64,000 nt of DNA from Pseudomonadota bacterium (GCA_029776255.1 JAKOTN010000083.1:61487-125486); one strand, 5' to 3'. Counted from the first letter of the stretch, positions 57,501 through 64,000 are shown. Numbers and translations: made by a program. Notes: generated by a model not told the origin, from the letters alone.

Positions 57501-60101
57501 GTTTCGCGGCGCGATGGTCAAGGTCACCGTCTGTGTCGCCGTCGTCGGCGTCAGCACCTGATGACCGTCGCTGGCCTGTACGTTGAAGCTGGCCGTGGGC
57601 TTGGCTGGGCCGGCAAAGTCGCTACCGGGAACGACCGTCGGCTCGGCGCCGGTCGAAATGAAATGTAGCGGGTTGGCCAGTAGCTGCGCCCGGGTCAGCG
57701 ACATCGACAGCACGACGTCGACATAGGCACTGCCGTTCCAGTATTGCAGGCGACCGACCGCCGGATCGGGCAGGCTGGTAAAGGTCAGGGTCATCCGGTT
57801 CGGATCGCCGTCGGCATCGCTCAGATTCAGATCGAGAACGCTGTAATCGCTCGCTTCGCTGCCAGTGCGCTCAGCGACCGTTTGCGTGCCCCCGACAATG
57901 GCGATTTGTGCGTTCACATCCACGATACTGATCGGCAGGAGGATATCGTCGACCACGCCGCCGGCGCCGTCGCGTAGCGTGAAGGTTGCGCTGTCACTGG
58001 CGTTGGCGCTTAGTTCGCCGCTGGTGTGCCGGTAGGTCAACCGTCCCGAAATCACATCGTCCTGGGTAAACAGCGCGCCGACGACCACCGCCTTGCCGTT
58101 GAACAGCAAAACGCCCTTTGTCGGCAGGGCCTTGACTTGATAGATCAACTGATCCGGATCGTTGTCGGCATCGACCACCGGTAGCTGCGTCGCGCCGATC
58201 GTCGCCGTGCTGCCTTCGTTGAGCGAGAGAGCCACCGGCGTGACGGTAGGAATGTCGTTACGCGACGTGACCGCGAAATCAGCGGTCAGATTGGCCGCGC
58301 TGTAGGGCGTGGCGTTGCCACGACTCGTGACATCGCCGGTATCGCCTGCGACACCGTTGCTGCCATCCCAAACGTAATACTGGATCGTCGCGACACCAGA
58401 CTCCTTGGTATCGTCGGCATTGTCGGCGGCGACAAAACGTAGCTTGGCGTTCGCCGGCAACAACAGGGCGGCGCCGGTTGAGAACGGCGCCGCCGTCAGC
58501 CAGTGGGTACCGTCCAAAGAATACTGCCAGGTGCCGGTCATGCCGTTGGTCGTGCTGCCGCCATAAATGGCGATTCCCAGCGTACTGCCGGTATCGACGT
58601 CATTGACCACGGTGCGGTGATCGACATCGGATAGCAGATCGCCGATCGTGGTGCCGGGGTTTTCGGCGTTGCTCGCGTTCTCGGGAATTGGCACGGTAAC
58701 GATCTTCGCCGGCGTGCCGATAACGGTTGGCGCATCGTTGGTGCCGGTGATGGTGACGGTGATGTCGCCGGCAACCGAACTGTGACCATCTGACAGACTA
58801 TAGGTGAAACTCTCGTTGACGGTCTGGCCCGCCCGTAGCGCCTGCACGCTCGCCAAGCCGTTATCCACCACATAGGTGTAACCGCCGTTGGCGTTTATCG
58901 TCAGGCTGCCGTAAATGCCGACCAACGGGTTGCCGATGCTGCCAGCCGTACCGCTGCCGGCGGCAACCGTGCCCGTGCGCAAGCCGATGACGGTTAGGGT
59001 ATCGGTCGGCGCGTCGACATTGATGTCGTTGGTCAGCACGTTGCCACTTGCCGCCGCGCCATCCTCGGTGGCGGAGATCGAATCGGCCACCGCCACCGGC
59101 GCATCGTCGACCGCGGTAACGGTGAGGTTGATCGTCGTCGGCCCGGCCGTGGTGCTGCCATCGTTGGTGGTCAAGGAAATGCTTGCCGAGCCGGCGTAAT
59201 CGCCCGTCGGAGTGAAATTGATGCCGTTGATGGCGGCGTTCACCTGGGCCAGCGTACCGGTGAAGGTCACCGTGGCGCTGCTGTCGGCGCCACCGGTAAT
59301 CGTCACGCCGCTGCCGGCGTGTAGCGTCACCGTGCCATGCGTCGCCGTGACGGTGACCGTTTGGCTGCTGCCGTCGGGATCGGTGATGCTCAGCCCGGAA
59401 ATCGATAACGGAGTGTCTTCCAGCGTCGTGCGGCCACCGCCACCGTCGACGATGCTCGGCGGCGCCAACAACTCATCGAAAGCCTCGAACATCAAGGCTT
59501 TGGTTTCGATCGTGCCGGTGCTGGCTTCAAGCAGCCAGTCGCCGCCCAGACGAGCACTGCCGGTTTCATTGGGGGACGCCGCGACATCGGCCTGTGTCAA
59601 GGCGGCAAAGGTGTCGATGAAAGCACGACTGTCGGCAGCGACATCGCAACCGTAAAGCAGGATGTCGCCGTCGGCGCCAAGTGTGGCACCAATGTTCGCC
59701 AGCAACGCGCTCTGTTGCAGCAGATCGTTTTGATCAAGCAACCCTTGCCCCAGTATCAAGCCGTCGCCGCTACCGTGACTCAAGATATGAATAGCGCCGA
59801 GATTGTGTTCGCCCTCAAGGGCGGCGGCGATCTGGGCAATGCCATCCGACCGCTGGTCTAGCACCAGCACGCGCGCCGTGCTATCCAGTGATTTGGCCAG
59901 TTCCACACCGTTCGTCACCCGGCTGTCAACGACAATCACCTCGTTCGCGGTGTTATCGCCCACCGTTGGCTGCGGCTTTTCCGCGGCCTGCGCCGCGGCG
60001 GCAAGCGCTGCTGGCGCCGCCCCGTCGAAGAGATGGCGAGGCTCCAGCGCCATCGTGAAGCGACGCGGCGACCACTGGAAAGAACTACGCTTTTTGGACA
60101 T
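46989..60101 (-). CDS. Giant DUF4347/VCBS repeat adhesin, 5' part
   Basis: About 4,370 codons from ATG 60101 (GAGGAA 6 bases upstream; start MSKKRSSFQWSPRR, then MALEPRHLFDGA, a start typical of these proteins). A DUF4347 domain (about 50-210; VIVVDSRV, IHILSHGSGDG, LLYGCDVA) is followed by a VCBS repeat, cadherin/CSPG-like repeats (58.3-55.5 kb), and mixed repeats carrying FGVTGSG and NDAP. It is probably a surface adhesin exported by the adjacent TolC/HlyD genes. The last 60 residues after about 47,165 are out of frame (HRRRPRRQG), so the true frame continues in 44036-47179. Not cleaved by a normal Sec signal. Confidence 0.85.
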   Translation of the reverse strand: MSKKRSSFQWSPRRFTMALEPRHLFDGAAPAALAAAAQAAEKPQPTVGDNTANEVIVVDSRVTNGVELAKSLDSTARVLVLDQRSDGIAQIAAALEGEHNLGAIHILSHGSGDGLILGQGLLDQNDLLQQSALLANIGATLGADGDILLYGCDVAADSRAFIDTFAALTQADVAASPNETGSARLGGDWLLEASTGTIETKALMFEAFDELLAPPSIVDGGGGRTTLEDTPLSISGLSITDPDGSSQTVTVTATHGTVTLHAGSGVTITGGADSSATVTFTGTLAQVNAAINGINFTPTGDYAGSASISLTTNDGSTTAGPTTINLTVTAVDDAPVAVADSISATEDGAAASGNVLTNDINVDAPTDTLTVIGLRTGTVAAGSGTAGSIGNPLVGIYGSLTINANGGYTYVVDNGLASVQALRAGQTVNESFTYSLSDGHSSVAGDITVTITGTNDAPTVIGTPAKIVTVPIPENASNAENPGTTIGDLLSDVDHRTVVNDVDTGSTLGIAIYGGSTTNGMTGTWQYSLDGTHWLTAAPFSTGAALLLPANAKLRFVAADNADDTKESGVATIQYYVWDGSNGVAGDTGDVTSRGNATPYSAANLTADFAVTSRNDIPTVTPVALSLNEGSTATIGATQLPVVDADNDPDQLIYQVKALPTKGVLLFNGKAVVVGALFTQDDVISGRLTYRHTSGELSANASDSATFTLRDGAGGVVDDILLPISIVDVNAQIAIVGGTQTVAERTGSEASDYSVLDLNLSDADGDPNRMTLTFTSLPDPAVGRLQYWNGSAYVDVVLSMSLTRAQLLANPLHFISTGAEPTVVPGSDFAGPAKPTASFNVQASDGHQVLTPTTATQTVTLTIAPRNDAPVPVTHLLSAQQGGAAVTISESFLSASDVDSPASDRLYTISTVPAHGTLRLNGVIVGAGATFTQADLAAGRLTYTHDGSATDGNPLTADDSFTFSVNDKDGGIASGTLPINIVPDVPVPPEPGGTLGAIVAEGSFRSLTGALTDSSIYTLSSAPAHGSIYVNGIVLAMGGSFTQAQIDAGQVVYVSDGSEPDAFASPYHDFFTVSRSGGSVSGSSTVDLTVTPVDDAPTITQTQGTVGTNQDGTTLLEQSLVDGSNSFTLAGVGNAVKLTLANLQYHDPDSAIGALAYVLESAPSGGQLRRWDASGSAWVALAAGERFAAQDVADGKIAYFHDPASELRNDSISVYLVDGSVVQVGDLLISPPSISEKGTVTVDDGDSQLSIAKGNIGRSPSRTVNFVIANVNDPPAAVDSAFSVEEGYSSQGSGHADDNAGRIKVLNATILSSTDSDNALSGFVYTITALPAHGRIEIDRGSGFVALLPGDLGTASAQFTYDMLVGGKLRYVQDGSESTADSFKWRVNDKATDAPVNQDSNEATVTIDIIPHNDPPLVFNNTGASVPEGGVRHIGPTMLGSEQTGDTDIDNSSRQTQFRITSAVQYGTLYLDKGGVITVLGSGSAFTLADVQDGYLKYRHNGSETPSTDFFDFVISDGSGSSEPPGRFDITILPVNDAPKLSGLNPLTYFEDDGQTIIDASVLFSDADLANDVNGHYNSGSTLTIAYTSGFAAGDQLALSGLGAISVVGSDVRYNGVSIGTIDASKNGVNGSDLKITFNGNADVAAVKAVLENLTFQNTDTANASQATAQATRTLSYTFVDGGGTASYTDDEGTAINGVDTVTATNTIVVKQRNDAPLLADGDTTLVSITEDDTADGRSLLVSTLLGANVSDVDNGALQGIAITGLTAGNGTWQYSLDSTNGSDGTWSTIGSVSATNALLLSSTAYVRFIPDGKNGTEANFTYRAWDQTSGSAGGRANSSPQGGTTAFSTESNVVSLSVSSVNDAPVLDPVTVLNVTQNEDAGPPVGAVGTLISSLVGGVSDVDTGSVQGVAITNVNASNGVWWYSIDNGATWLALGTPSADAARLLAADANTRIYFEPTTANYNGTQSAPLTLRAWDRSDLAANGSLADTTNNGGTTAFSAATDSVSLTVNAVNDAPTLSVTTHVFTYGTENNTVAITGISIDDPDLARGETPTSTPPMQVRLNVGTSGKLNLTLNGCTVSAGALNSNDLTLQGTLAQINAALATLSYDSGDDPTTSDTLHIAVSDRGNVGSGGALTANDTIALNGIVPVNDAPTSSGPASVAATEDTVFHFTGANTLSIADADARNGPLKVTLSIGQGTLLLGTTTGITFSAGANGSGSMEIVGTLAELNAALASLSYTPVADANALNVSASARTLHFDVNDQGYGEDGAPGTPLSAATRDIVIDIAAVNDTPTLDVDAAPGVQVSGALFAAESRDGATTTVVTGITLSDNRDILDSGYGSVQLVVSAVHGTLSLDPASGVTVIVAGRSITLSGTITDINAAIAANKLTYLPDTHFSGADTLSFVFHDQGNSGSGGDKTASGSLAVTVAGLNDAPGFTGLGGGLPDVTFTEDGAAVVLDANAILNDPELDAFDNWGGAVLTLQRSAAIGNAGTAAVDDIFGVTGSGASGVNFNGANIRIGTTVVGTFTNTGGILTITFADATTSAQATQVLRAITYRNGNDNPPSQVTIGYTIDDGNTNTGPTAQGAANPTLALIGSGSVIVGIDANNDAPVLSGVPATAAYTEDGSPSVLAPAAALSDPELSFFGGGSGDWGGAVLSLTRVGGANVNDVFGVTGSGDTGVNFSGGTIRIGTTVVGTFTNGGGTLHITFASGTSTADVEQVASAITYGNTVQSLGAGQQDSVPLRWTIDDGNVLAQGAGGAKQVSFDQTVTVNGVNDAPQLGDTALTLSANEDAVAPSGAVGTLISALSGGISDPDSGSLQGVAITGADGSHGTWYYSTDNGVHWTAVGAVADDSALLLRAGDRLYFQPANDVNGSFAAGLTLRAWDQTSGSAGNKVDTRANGGTTAFSTATDTVTLTVNPANDAPTRLLAGVVLGASLEDAASPNQATVASLFGAAFSDARDEQSGFGGTAANNLAGIVVTANAATAGQGVWQYSADGSTGWTTIGTGLTSASGLFLPAGYTLRFVPNANWNGTPGNLTARLVDDSTGSLPAAGASVDVSNDTTLSGGTTRYSNSANAVTLSTSVGAVNDAPTLSAASINLDEDIGSAANTGSTVSALFGSLYGDGTDNVSGGSSAQAFAGLAVSGNSADPATQGRWQYNTGAGWVDVPTNLSTGNALILPTSASLRFAPVADYNGTPPVLAVHAIDASAGSVAAAQSGQDLGTVGGGSRYSTATTLTAVVAAVNDAPTIAGFAGTPVFVENAATPVRLDLDGNVVVADVELGGNWNGATLTVQRSGTANSADIFGFVDDSPGNPALGVQTSGSAIVVDGVAVGGFTQVGGKLTITFNASADAASVGRVVGALSYRNTSDVPPAFAQINVVLSDQNTGGAQGSGGVLTAQSSVTVNIVQINDAPTIAGLDATPTYTENGAAIQIDGNVTLADAELDGGGQWTGATLTVARQGGASADDVFGATAALGFTGSTAGNVVVGGVVVGTYTQSAGTLTITFNAAATASRVDAVIQGLTYRNTSDAPPATVTLDYTVSDQNTGLAGTIPQGQLSAGDSTVSPLTATMSATINISRGNDAPVISTAPPAVGYTEQGTPVLVDANLTLSDADDGYLASATVSIGSPVAGDTLAVITTGTNISASYVGGVLTLTGIDTVAHYQEVLRSLVFSSGSDDPTADTTRPSRTLTVSVTDANADGSGARTTNSTRTVNLTPVNDAPLIAGAGSTHSYTENVAPLLLEPALLLSDADDTQFDQAVIRIGAGFVAGDHLLFVDQNGISGTYDGNTGVLKLSGVASAAAYQAALRSIRFDSTSDSPGDASRTISWTVRDVNSDAAANGRQNALSVTTTVNVIAVNDTPVARADTNSIAKASALPATGDVLLNDSDVDGGTLVVSGVNNGAVSGVLGSPLVGGNGFGELLLAADGSYSFRVYTDNATVAALGAGATVSETFNYTISDGQGGFSTATLTIVIHGANDAPRATADHNTISEGTASIGVGAPGVLTNDSDLNGDSLAVIGVAAGADRPPATATPVSGGSATTIDGLYGRLDLAADGSYVYTLNNADPAVNALSVGQQLSDSFTYVIADGKGGTASTNLVIAIDGVNDTPVAVDDAVSVPANGPAVAGQVLSNDSDPDTNDTLTVSKVNGQAAHVGQPVVGTHGSLTLNADGTYSYLPNTTSAKALAVGEKATDTFTYTISDGHGGTATATLTVTLSGENDSPLAQADDNSMTEDQTVSSGNLISGSRVNGGGVSSLSPVSVDSDPDNGDTLVVSAITNTDGTAGAVGSPLAGRYGHVTVAADGSYVYTLDHRRRPRRQGEQHSGDYHQRPQRSANGERRCLRHRRYRRTARRHTDQGQRPRQRQRSR
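49440..52790 (-). repeat. Mixed repeat block with FGVTGSG and Ig-like units
   Basis: Four copies of a calcium-adhesin-like unit (WGGAVLTLQR, DIFGVTGSG, IRIGTTVVGTF, AITYRN) lie at about 52.8-52.4, 52.2-51.8, 50.3-49.9 and 49.8-49.4 kb, with other units between the second and third. The first two are close at DNA level too (GGTGGTACCGATGCG-like stretches). Confidence 0.7.
55490..58255 (-). repeat. Cadherin/CSPG-like repeat block of the giant adhesin
   Basis: Six or so repeats of roughly 100-130 residues, each with a Y.I...P.HG.L..NG hairpin and a FTQ.D...G.L.Y.HDG segment, for example VPAHGTLRLNGVIVGAG and APAHGSIYVNGIVLAMG. These are typical of CSPG/cadherin-3-type adhesive modules. Confidence 0.7.
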
Positions 60102-60575
60102 GCTATTCCTCAACGAGAGCACGGTCGAAACATCGCAAAATTGCGGCGGCGGGAGCCTTCCGTGGATGACCCATCCGAGCACATCGAAAAAATGGCTGAC
60201 CCTAAACGCCATTGCCGATGAAGAAACGATCAGGCGCCGCGAAAACAATAGCCCTCTAGTTTAGCAGCTATTTCGCCGTCGAAGACGCGGCCACTCGGCT
60301 CTCGGAAGCGCCTGAGCCGACGCCAATCGAGACACCGTGGGTCGCCGACCACGCATCATGGGCACGGCCCCGACAGCGACTATTTCGTCTCGCCTCCTCC
60401 AGCCGCCTGCACCACGACCGTGAAAAAGAGACGCCGACAGCGCTCCAAGCCGTCATGAGCGACGCTCTTTTTTCCGAACCGTGGCTCTCTTTCCGAATCA
60501 GCCCTTTTGCCGCGGGGCCATATACCTTATGCTGCTACTTTAAAGCAGTTTGTCACTTGCCCAACGGAGACCCCG
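60102..60575. other. Divergent intergenic region between the giant adhesin and the DHH gene
   Basis: About 470 bases without a gene I can support. Only the GAGGAA ribosome site of the adhesin and the CGGAG site of the DHH gene are clear. No sigma-54-type site was found for the adhesin. Confidence 0.5.
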
Positions 60576-61508
60576 ATGATCCAAGAGAAATTTCGCCTCG
60601 TCACCCGCAGCGACTTCGACGGCTTGGTGTGCGCCGTGCTGTTGAACGAACTGAATCTGATCGATGAGATCAAGTTCGTTCACCCGAAGGACATGCAGGA
60701 CGGCAGGGTCGAGATCACGTCGCGGGACATCACCACCAATCTGCCTTATGTCGCCTCGGCGCACCTCGTCTTCGATCATCATTTTTCTGAAACGCTGCGT
60801 AATACCGGCAACCGGACAAATCAGATCATCGAAGCCAGCGCGCCTTCCGCCGCCCGCGTGGTCTACGGTTACTATGGCGGTAAGACGGCCTTCCCGACAA
60901 TCTCCGACGAAATGATGGAAGCCGTCGACAAGGCCGATGCCGCCCAGTTCAGCCGCGATGAAGTCCTCAACCCGAGCGGCTGGGTGCTGCTCAATTATCT
61001 GATGGATGCGCGCACCGGCCTGGGCCGTTTCCGCGAATTCCGGATCAGCAATTATTCGCTGATGATGGCGCTGATCGAAGCCTGCCGCAATCACAACATC
61101 GAGCAAATCCTGTCGCTACCGGACGTCAAGGAGCGCGTCGATCTTTACTTCGAGCAAGCCGTCAAGGCCAAGGAGCAGATATTGCGCTGCACCAAGGTCT
61201 ACCGGAAACTCGCTGTGCTCGACCTACGCAACGAAGAAACCATCTGGGCGACCAACCGTTTCATGATCTACGCGCTGTTCCCGCAAACCAACATCTCCAT
61301 CCATGTGCTGTGGGGCGTGCAGAAGCAGAACACCGTTTTCGCCACCGGCAAGTCGATTCTCGACCGCGGCAGCAAGACCAACGTTGGCACGCTGATGCTC
61401 GATTTCGGCGGGGGCGGTCATCAGGCGGCCGGCACCTGCCAGGTCGACAACGATCTGGCTGAAACCACCTTGCAAGCGCTGATCGACCGCATCAACGCCA
61501 ACGGCTGA
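60576..61508 (+). CDS. DHH-family phosphoesterase
   Basis: A 310-aa protein with DHH motif I (TRSDFDGLVCAVLL), the DHH motif itself (VFDHHFSET) and a C-terminal DHHA1-like GGGGHQAAG. Family members split phosphodiester bonds in oligoribonucleotides, cyclic dinucleotides or polyphosphate, needing manganese; which one here is unknown. There is no GGDEF or membrane part. ATG 60576 (MIQEKFRLVTRSDFDG) has CGGAGA upstream and fits the domain; the track's 60507 start is too long. Confidence 0.88.
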   Translation: MIQEKFRLVTRSDFDGLVCAVLLNELNLIDEIKFVHPKDMQDGRVEITSRDITTNLPYVASAHLVFDHHFSETLRNTGNRTNQIIEASAPSAARVVYGYYGGKTAFPTISDEMMEAVDKADAAQFSRDEVLNPSGWVLLNYLMDARTGLGRFREFRISNYSLMMALIEACRNHNIEQILSLPDVKERVDLYFEQAVKAKEQILRCTKVYRKLAVLDLRNEETIWATNRFMIYALFPQTNISIHVLWGVQKQNTVFATGKSILDRGSKTNVGTLMLDFGGGGHQAAGTCQVDNDLAETTLQALIDRINANG

Positions 61509-61548
61509 ATCGTTCGCCGCCTCGCGAGCCGTCGCGGAGACGATTTTT
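61509..61548 (+). terminator. Candidate terminator after the DHH gene
   Basis: ATCGT pairs with ACGAT outside an inner CCGC/GCGG stem, then TTTTT. The stem has bulges, so strength is uncertain. Confidence 0.4.
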
Positions 61549-61729
61549 CGTTGTCCGCGTGCGACGAAGGCCGCATTGACGGCGACCTTCGCGGCCCAAT
61601 ATACTCCGCCGCGCCGAAAATCGAACCGGCCGTAAGCGTTACGCGCCGACTTGCCGCCGCCTGGCCCGCGCCGAGTCCCGCCGCGCTCTGCCCAGCGCGG
61701 ATCGCCATCCACGACCCCAGGAGTCGCCC

Positions 61730-63145
61730 ATGCGCCGTACAAAAATCGTTGCCACGATAGGCCCCGCCACCGCCGCCGCCGAACCGCTGCGACAATTGCT
61801 GGAAGCCGGGGTCGACGTGGTACGGCTCAACGCGGCGCATGCCGACATGGAAACGCACAGCGCCAACGCGCGGCGGGTGCGCGACACCTCGCAATTGATC
61901 GGCCGCAGTGTCGGCGTGCTGGTCGACTTGCCCGGTCCGAAGATTCGCTCGGGCGTGATTGCCGGCGACGCCGTTGAACTCGTCAGCGGCCAGGAGTTCC
62001 GCCTGATCGGCCACGACGACGGTCAGGGCAACGCCAGTCAGGTCGGCACCACCTTGCCCGACCTCGCGCAATGGGCACGCGCCGGCGACGACATCTATCT
62101 CGCCGATGGCGCCATCGTGCTGCGGGTGCGGGACACCGTGGGCGACGATGTCCGCGCCGAAGTCGTCCGCGGTGGCACGCTACGCTCTCGCAAGGGCATG
62201 CACCTGCCGCGCGCGGAGGCGCACGTCGATCCATTCACCGCTCGCGATGCGCAAGCCTTGGAGATGGCGATTGCCGCGAAGGTGGATTTTCTGGGGCTTT
62301 CCTTCGTCCGCGGCCCCGACGACGTGGAACGCGTGCGCGCCATGCTTCCCAAGCGCGGCCCCCGACCGGCGCTGGTCCCCAAGATCGAAACGGCGACGTC
62401 GATCGACAATCTCGACGGCATCATCGGCGCGGCCGACGCGGTCATGGTCGCGCGAGGCGACCTCGGCATCCAGATGCCGGCGCGGCGCGTGCCGTTGTTG
62501 CAAAAGGAAATCATTCGCTTGTGCAATATGGCGGGCAAACCGGTGATAACCGCCACCCAGATGCTGGAATCGATGACGCGCTCGCCCTTGCCGACGCGCG
62601 CCGAGGTCAACGATGTCGCGAATGCGGTGCTCGACGGCACCGACGCGCTGATGCTTTCCGAAGAAACCGCCGTCGGCTTGTTCCCGAACGAAACGGTGCG
62701 CATGATGAGCGAAGTCGCGGAATCGGCGGAGAGTTGGCCGCGCGATCGCGTCGATCCGTCGGCGGCCAAGGGGCCCGATCGTGACCGGGTGGCCTGGGCG
62801 GTGGCTCACGCCGCCGTCGAGGCGGCCGAGGATCTCGGCGTGGCGGCGATTTTGTGCTCGACGCGCAGCGGCGAAACCGCGCATCGCGTGGCGGCGTTTC
62901 GTCCGCGCGTACCGATCGCCGGCATCTCCACCACTGGCCAGGTCCTTGGCGGTCTGTCGCTGGTGTGGGGCGTGCAACCCTTGCTGATCGCCGACAACGC
63001 CGACCGCAACGAGCAATTGCGCCAGGCCATCGATGCCGCGCGCGCGGCGGGTATCGTCCGCGACGGCGATCTCGTGGCACTGGTTTTCGGTTCGGCCGGT
63101 CCGCGTGCCGGCAGCACCGACAGCGTGCGCATCGTGCGCGTTTGA
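61730..63145 (+). CDS. pyk: Pyruvate kinase
   Basis: A 471-aa glycolytic enzyme converting phosphoenolpyruvate and ADP to pyruvate and ATP. Motifs include RRTKIVATIGPAT, KGMHLPRAE, FLGLSFVRG, VPKIETATSIDN, MVARGDLGIQMP and ITATQMLESM. Two departures from the usual form are VVRLNAAHADM (normally RLNFSHG) and GDLGIQM (normally GDLGVE), so kinetics or allostery may differ. Length is normal. ATG 61730 is the family start. It is not in an operon with its neighbours. Confidence 0.92.
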   Translation: MRRTKIVATIGPATAAAEPLRQLLEAGVDVVRLNAAHADMETHSANARRVRDTSQLIGRSVGVLVDLPGPKIRSGVIAGDAVELVSGQEFRLIGHDDGQGNASQVGTTLPDLAQWARAGDDIYLADGAIVLRVRDTVGDDVRAEVVRGGTLRSRKGMHLPRAEAHVDPFTARDAQALEMAIAAKVDFLGLSFVRGPDDVERVRAMLPKRGPRPALVPKIETATSIDNLDGIIGAADAVMVARGDLGIQMPARRVPLLQKEIIRLCNMAGKPVITATQMLESMTRSPLPTRAEVNDVANAVLDGTDALMLSEETAVGLFPNETVRMMSEVAESAESWPRDRVDPSAAKGPDRDRVAWAVAHAAVEAAEDLGVAAILCSTRSGETAHRVAAFRPRVPIAGISTTGQVLGGLSLVWGVQPLLIADNADRNEQLRQAIDAARAAGIVRDGDLVALVFGSAGPRAGSTDSVRIVRV

Positions 63146-63188
63146 CGGAAACGCGGATAAGGCGAATCGAGGACGGGAGCAGTCCCGG

Positions 63189-63541
63189 CTACCGGCCGGG
63201 CGATGTCTCGGAGACCTGCGCCGCTCCCCGCCAGCGCAGGAACGCCGCCAAACCGCCACCGGCTCGATTCTCGACATCCAAACGCGCGCGGTGCGTTTCG
63301 GCGATCCGCCGCGCGATGGTCAGCCCGAGACCGCTGCCCTCGACGCGGGCCTCGCTGCCACGATAAAACCGTTCGACAAGTCGCGGCAACTCGTCCGGTA
63401 CGCCCCCCGGACCTGCATCGAGCACGCCGAGCAGCACGTCGCCGTTTTGGCGGTCGGCGACGACGACCGGACTGTCGGCCAGCGTATAGCGTAACGCATT
63501 GTCGAGTCGATAACCGCGACGCACTGGCTGTTTAATCCCAC
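63189..63541 (-). pseudogene. Histidine-kinase C-terminal remnant
   Basis: Only the ATPase domain is left: N-box-like RLDNALRYT, G1 as LDAGPGGVPDELP (normally DxGPGIP), FERFYRG-like VERFYRGSEA and G2 GSGLGLTIARRIAE. The frame lacks the H-box and membrane parts. Its upstream side meets the left end of the IS481-type element at about 63,541, so the gene appears to have been cut by the insertion. The altered G1 box suggests further decay. Confidence 0.65.
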
Positions 63542-64000
63542 GGTGTGCTGGTGTAATTCATAACCAGCCACGGAGGGATGATCCATGGAACAGGTACTGC
63601 ACGGATGCGCGCGAACGACAGAGGCCGCGCGCCGAGCGATACCACATAGGGATCAATCCAAAAACCGCCGCCATACACGCCTGCCCTTGGATGAGTGCCT
63701 CTACTCCTTGCCGTCAAGCAGTCCCCATTCGACACGCTCATCCCCGCATCGATGCCTACAACGGCATGGCATTTCACGATGGCAGGCGGTTGAGGGCGAG
63801 AAGCCGCGGAAGAAATTCAAGATCTACCCGATTGGCCACTTGCACATCGACATCGCGGACGTGCAACCGACGAGGGCAGGCGCTACCTGTTTGTGGCGAT
63901 CGACAGAACCGCCAAGTTTGCCTACGCCGACCCGCATCCACGAGCCACCCGCTCGGTTGCTCGGGATTTCCCGTCTGGCCTTGTGGAAGCGGCGCCTTAT
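63542..64000 (+). mobile_element. Left part of a decayed IS481-family element
   Basis: From about 63542 (GGTGTGCTGGTGTAATTCA) the sequence no longer fits the kinase, and it carries a degenerate IS481-type transposase. The element runs past the window edge. The left end position is approximate because I cannot see the right inverted repeat. Confidence 0.6.
63585..64000 (+). pseudogene. IS481-family transposase, frameshifted and internally deleted
   Basis: Begins MEQVLHGCARTTEAARRAI after GGAGGGATGATCC. It matches the IS481-type transposase pattern (LPLDECLY, HRCLQRHGIS, YPIGHLHIDIADVQ) but lacks the N-terminal helix-turn-helix middle (only out-of-frame remains such as GGGATCAATCC), and shifts by one base after IADVQ; the other frame continues TDEGRRYLFVAIDRTAKFAY. 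A second deletion follows. It is dead as read. Confidence 0.8.

Noticed and set aside
44036-60101. DNA repeats of the giant gene as a CRISPR-like or satellite array
   Set aside because: They are coding repeats of about 300-400 bases that diverge at codon level; there are no short identical repeats with unique spacers.

Overview
The window is high-GC and densely coded. It looks like a chromosome segment of a betaproteobacterium, most plausibly Rhodocyclales-like. This rests on protein families only: a KorAB-type 2-oxoacid:ferredoxin oxidoreductase with its own FAD/ferredoxin subunit, a PEP-CTERM protein behind a sigma-54-like promoter, the divergent rluC/rne pair, an OadB/OadG sodium-pump pair, and operons pairing a Roadblock protein with an MglA-like GTPase. 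I recognised no tRNA, rRNA or CRISPR array.

Layout. 0-2 kb: the start of an RND-type periplasmic adaptor (cut by the window edge) and trmA, both on the minus strand. 2.2-9.3 kb: two copies of a signalling module on the minus strand. The long copy runs Roadblock, PAS, PhnD-like binding protein, a 155-aa unknown, receiver-like protein, GTPase, then a 210-aa protein that may hold a second Roadblock-like fold. The short copy (Roadblock, receiver-like protein, GTPase) follows directly. 9.7-15.2 kb: a YidB-like protein and stress genes (HtrA-type protease and CbpA on one strand, two Hsp20 on the other) around a palindrome that carries divergent sigma-32-like promoters, then a PilZ protein and a periplasmic rhodanese. 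15.4-23 kb: the KorAB system, psd, and oadB/oadG. 23.2-28.5 kb: two two-component pairs, FixL/FixJ-like and hemerythrin-kinase/HD-GYP. 28.6-36 kb: rluC, rne, a NERD-helicase gene broken by an in-frame TGA, and the PEP-CTERM gene. 36.3-37.8 kb: pepD.

37.8-60.1 kb is one large minus-strand locus. A giant repeat protein (about 16 kb of coding DNA; DUF4347-like N-terminus, cadherin/CSPG-like and VCBS-like repeats) is followed at once by a TolC-type lipoprotein, two HlyD-type adaptors, and a protein joining a PqqD-like domain, an M50-like membrane core and a HlyD domain. No ABC ATPase lies in the locus, so it looks like a dedicated but unusual secretion system. The giant gene has a frame break near 47,160.

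60.5-64 kb: a DHH phosphoesterase, pyruvate kinase, and a histidine-kinase remnant that ends where a decayed IS481-type element begins.

The two places most worth a second look are the duplicated Roadblock/GTPase operon and the giant-adhesin export locus without an ABC transporter.
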